Shown piece by piece: positions 23,155-25,831 of a DNA stretch of 25,831 bases (position 1 is the first letter of the stretch; each line of letters begins with the position of its first letter). Under the pieces are notes generated by a model. It ran no database searches and was not told the DNA's origin. It saw only the letters and a program-made list of their open reading frames with translations. Source of the stretch: Funneliformis mosseae (taxonomy: Eukaryota > Glomeromycota > Glomeromycetes > Glomerales > Glomeraceae); contig CAJVPP010000822.1 of NCBI GenBank assembly GCA_910592005.1, forward strand, positions 1-25,831, written 5' to 3'. The position numbers and the translations under genes were made by a program.

Positions 23155-23261
23155 ACCAACTTCAACTGTAGATAAGAATTTTTTTTTAATATATTTTTTT
23201 AATATATATTTTTTTTAATGTTTTAATTTATTTAGATTTCGTGTTTAATTAATTGAATGAA

Positions 23262-23408
23262 TAGTGAAGTATAGACAGTGGAGGCAGTGGGATAATAGAA
23301 AATAGTAGAAATAGTGGAGAACAATAGAGGGCAATAGGAAGAAATAAAAGGAAGTGGGAAATGGTAAGATAATAGGGTAGTAGGATAGTGAACGAAATGA
23401 AGGAGGGA
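23262..23408 (+). repeat. Purine-rich tract with loose ~10-bp repeats
   Basis: About 145 bases are mostly A and G with scattered T and very few C. Words such as ATAGTGGAGA, ATAGTAGAAATAGTGG, AATAGAGGGCAATAGG and GGGTAGTAGGATAGTG recur at about 8-12 bp spacing. The strand asymmetry is striking against the surrounding T-rich DNA. There is no gene. Confidence 0.6.
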
Positions 23409-23599
23409 ATTGCTATATATAAATTAAGAATTATTTATTAATATTTACTTTTTATATTTCAGGATTGGTTAGAATTTTGAGTATTATTTGTTTTTTACTT
23501 TTTGTATATAATCTAAAGCCTTCTCTAAGATTTTATATACTAAGTAATTGATTTTAGTTTTTAGAAATCTTTCTTACTCAGGTTTCTAATTAGATTCAG

Positions 23600-25250
23600 C
23601 TAATTTTATTAAGGATTCATTTGACTATTAGTGATGTATCGGTAAGTTTTTCAATTTATTTTTTTATTATTTATTTTTTTTTTAATTTATTTCTATTAAT
23701 TTTTTTTAATATTAATTAGCAATTTTGTAATAAGAGATTAGTTAGGATTAATCTTTTTTTATTTAAATTTAATTAATTTCATTTTTAAATTTTTTTTTTT
23801 ATATTTATTTATTTGTTTATTTTTTAAGTTATATTATTTTAGAATATGTAATAACAATTTTTTTAATAAGTGGTAAGTGTGTTATTTTTTTTTTTTTATT
23901 TATTTATTTATTTTTCTTTATATTTATTATTAATTATTTTTTATAAAAATATTTGGACGATTTTACAATAAAGAATCAGATTTAATTTATTAATTTTTAT
24001 TTTATTAATTTAATTTAATTTTTTTTTTAAAAATTGTAGCTTTTTTTAATAAATAAAATTGTTACACCAAAAAATTGACAGCTGTCAATAAGTGAATTTA
24101 ATTTAATTTTGTTTTTTTTTTTATTTAATTTAATTTAATTTAATTTAATTTAATTTTTTTTTTTAGATTTCTTTTAATATTATTAATGGCATCTATAGTA
24201 AGTGAGTTTAATTTAATTTAATTTAAATAAATATTTTAATTTATTAATTAATTAATTTAATTAATTATTTTTTAATTTTTTTTTCTATAGTTATAGTAAA
24301 TTTTACAGTTAGTAGTTGCGATAAGTAAGTGAATTTAATTTAATTTTAAGTTTTTTTTTTATTTAATTTAATTTTTAGATTTCTTTTAAAATTGATTATT
24401 AGTAGTGTCTATAGTAAGTGGGTTGATCAAGAATCCTGAAGGGTTAGTATATAAGGATAATGCTCATAAAGTTAAAAAGCATTTTTACAACTGATGTTTC
24501 TAAAGCTTTTAATCAGTAAATTCCTAAACATTTATTAGCAATGATGTTTCATATTGGGTGAAACCCCTCAAAGAGTCACTATGCCTGTAAAAGATATTAA
24601 TGACTTTAAAGAATTTAGGAATTGATTTAATTTAATATTTTAATTATTTAATTAATTATTTTTTTTTAATTTTATTTTTTTTTTATAGTTTTTTTTAATA
24701 AATAAGAGTATTACTATATCAAAAATTAATTGACAGCTGTGATAAGTAAATTAATTTAATTTTAATTTTTTTTTTTGAATTTTTTAATAATAGTTAATAT
24801 TTGAATAAGTTTAATTTAATTAATTAAAATAAATGTTTTAATTAATTAATTAATTTAATTATTTTTTTTTAGTTTTTTTTTTTATTTTTTTTGATAAATT
24901 AAATTATTATTTATAGCTGTAGCAAATATTGATAGCTGATATAAGTAGATTTAATTTAATTTAATTTGTTTTTTTTATTTAATTTTTTTAAATTTAAATT
25001 TTTTTTTTTAGATTTCTTTAATAATAATTGATATTTGCAGTAAGTGGATTTAATTTAATTAATTTAAATAAATGTTTTTGATTAATTTAATTAATTAATT
25101 TTTTTTATTTTTTAGCTTTTTTTTTTAATAAATTATTTAAAACTGTGATAAATAATTGTAGTTATAATAAGTAGGTTTAATTAAAATTAATTTTTTGCTT
25201 ATTTTTTTAATTTAATTTTATATAATTTATATTTTATTTTCAGTTATAGA
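23600..25250 (+). repeat. Array of micro-exon-like cassettes with splice-site consensus
   Basis: Short blocks lie between a T-rich stretch ending in AG and a perfect GTAAGT. Blocks with both borders are 24167-24197 (31 nt), 24291-24324 (34 nt), 24379-24413 (35 nt) and 25012-25039 (28 nt). GTAAGT also occurs at 23642 and 23873, and degenerate ATAAGT forms near 24747, 24942 and 25167. Blocks fall into two alternating types, ATTTCTTT…CTATA and one ending in a GACAGCTGT or TAGCTG…ATA word. The spacers are AATTTAATTTAATT-type repeats plus T runs. A non-matching insert lies at about 24420-24640. The array leads up to a TTTTCAG acceptor just before the BED-finger ORF at 25255, so it may be a spliced leader region or simply a tandem repeat that contains splice signals. 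Confidence 0.55.
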
Positions 25251-25254
25251 GATT

Positions 25255-25467
25255 ATGGATGAAGCAGAATATAGTTATCATGATAATGATAAAAGTTTTA
25301 ATTCTGAAGTTGAGATTGGTTCTTTACAAATTTTACTAAAGTTGACTATAATAAAAGTTACAAGTAGCAAAGTTTGAAAATATTTTATAAAAGATAGTAA
25401 TTATAAAAAAAATAAAATAGCTGCTTGTAAATTTTGTAATAAAGTTATACTTATTTAGAAGGAAGTA
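25255..25467 (+). pseudogene. BED-type zinc-finger transposase fragment (hAT-like)
   Basis: From ATG 25255 the frame reads MDEAEYSYHDNDKSFNSE…, then SKV, a TGA, KYFIKD and ACKFCNKVI, then a TAG. The order (S.VW..F, then CxxC) is the start of a BED zinc finger as found at the N-terminus of hAT transposases; the TGA sits where the family has tryptophan. The fragment stops where the pogo/Tc1-like terminal sequence begins at TA 25466-25467. The His half of the finger is missing, so this is a broken remnant. The BED assignment rests on a short motif and is moderately sure. Confidence 0.55.
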
Positions 25468-25831
25468 CAGTCAGACCTATCTATAATTACCTCTTTTAGT
25501 TTTTAAAAATTACATGATTATAGATAGGGGTGATTATAAATAAAACCCATTTATAATCACCAGTTATATAAAAGATATACTACGGTGATTATATATAGTA
25601 AACCCATTTATAATCACCAATTATATAAAAGATATACTATGGTGATTATATATAGTGAAAACTTAAAATCATGTGATTTTATTATATATGTCAAGTTTAA
25701 AATTCGCAATTTTATTAATTTCAAAAAATTAGTAACAAATTAATCTACTATAACAAAAAAAGAATCAATAGAAGTTTGTTTTTTACTTTCAATTAGTTTA
25801 ATATTCATTAATTTTGAATATTTTCTAAAAA
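25468..25831. mobile_element. Terminal repeat of a pogo/Tc1-type element, running off the window
   Basis: The sequence CAGTCAGACCTATCTATAAT directly follows a TA and resembles the CAGTC.(G/A)ACCT.TATA termini of pogo/Tigger elements. The arm CCTATCTATAAT pairs with ATTATAGATAGG about 40 bp later. Beyond this come two 57-bp tandem copies with GGTGATTATA arms. No transposase is visible before the window ends, so the element class is inferred from its end sequence and TA target only. Confidence 0.45.
25543..25656. repeat. 57-bp tandem duplication with inner hairpins
   Basis: Two copies start at 25543 and 25600 and differ at two positions. In each copy TATAATCACC (25552-25561; 25609-25618) is followed by its reverse complement GGTGATTATA (25584-25593; 25641-25650). 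A related TGATTATA word precedes copy 1. It lies inside the putative pogo-type end. Confidence 0.8.

Noticed and set aside
24420..24640. Non-matching insert in the cassette array with a readable MMFHIG…NPSKSHYACKRY-like stretch
   Set aside because: The frame is broken by stops and I could not link it to a known protein; it may be a short gene relic but is not supportable.
25482..25656. CRISPR-like spaced repeats
   Set aside because: Only two copies of a 57-bp direct repeat with hairpins, inside a transposon end in a eukaryotic context; no array, spacers or cas genes.

Overview
The window comes from a very AT-rich, intron-dense nuclear eukaryotic genome. The proteins are fungal in type: a Far11/STRIP1 STRIPAK subunit, Arp6, a Fus3/Kss1-class MAP kinase, a DHHC palmitoyltransferase and a two-AN1 zinc-finger protein. 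Most introns are about 55-100 nt, with GTAAGT/GTATGT donors and T-rich TAG acceptors. The extreme AT content, long poly-T runs, and many decayed Tc1-type elements and short-motif repeats fit an early-diverging fungus such as an arbuscular mycorrhizal species (Glomeromycotina, Rhizophagus-like). The organism is an inference; no marker gene is present.

Layout. Positions 1-2036 are gene-free. They hold a GC-richer open edge (1-201), three tandem copies of a ~90-bp repeat (361-600) and an island of scrambled short motifs (690-930). Positions 2037-14300 are a compact gene block of six genes with 42 introns whose reading phases I followed by hand: AN1 zinc-finger gene (-), FAR11/STRIP1 (+, 15 exons, 958 aa), ARP6 (+, 13 exons, 428 aa), Fus3/Kss1-type MAPK (-, 9 exons, 352 aa), an unrecognised 147-aa charged protein (-, 3 exons) and a DHHC palmitoyltransferase (-, 6 exons, 371 aa). 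The first two genes are divergent and share a 319-bp promoter. ARP6 and the MAPK gene are convergent. The last three genes run head-to-tail on the minus strand.

Positions 14301-25831 are repeat territory: a 146-bp MITE-like palindrome, a decayed Tc1 transposase (about 15283-15891), several islands of 6-10 bp motifs in both orientations, a 30-bp minisatellite of about 21 units (20082-20700), a full-length but dead Tc1-like element with TIRs and TA duplications (21122-22482), a purine-rich tract, an array of micro-exon-like cassettes with splice-site consensus (about 23600-25250), a BED-finger transposase fragment, and what looks like the terminal repeat of a pogo/Tc1-type element entering it at a TA.

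No new multi-gene system is visible. The genes are conserved housekeeping and signalling genes; the STRIPAK subunit and the MAPK belong to linked hyphal signalling pathways, but their proximity is probably incidental. The items most worth following are the micro-exon-like cassette array, the transition-only decay of the transposases (stop codons without frameshifts, catalytic D and E changed to N and K), the 21-nt micro-exon that splits the DHHC catalytic motif, and the recurring dual-orientation motif islands.
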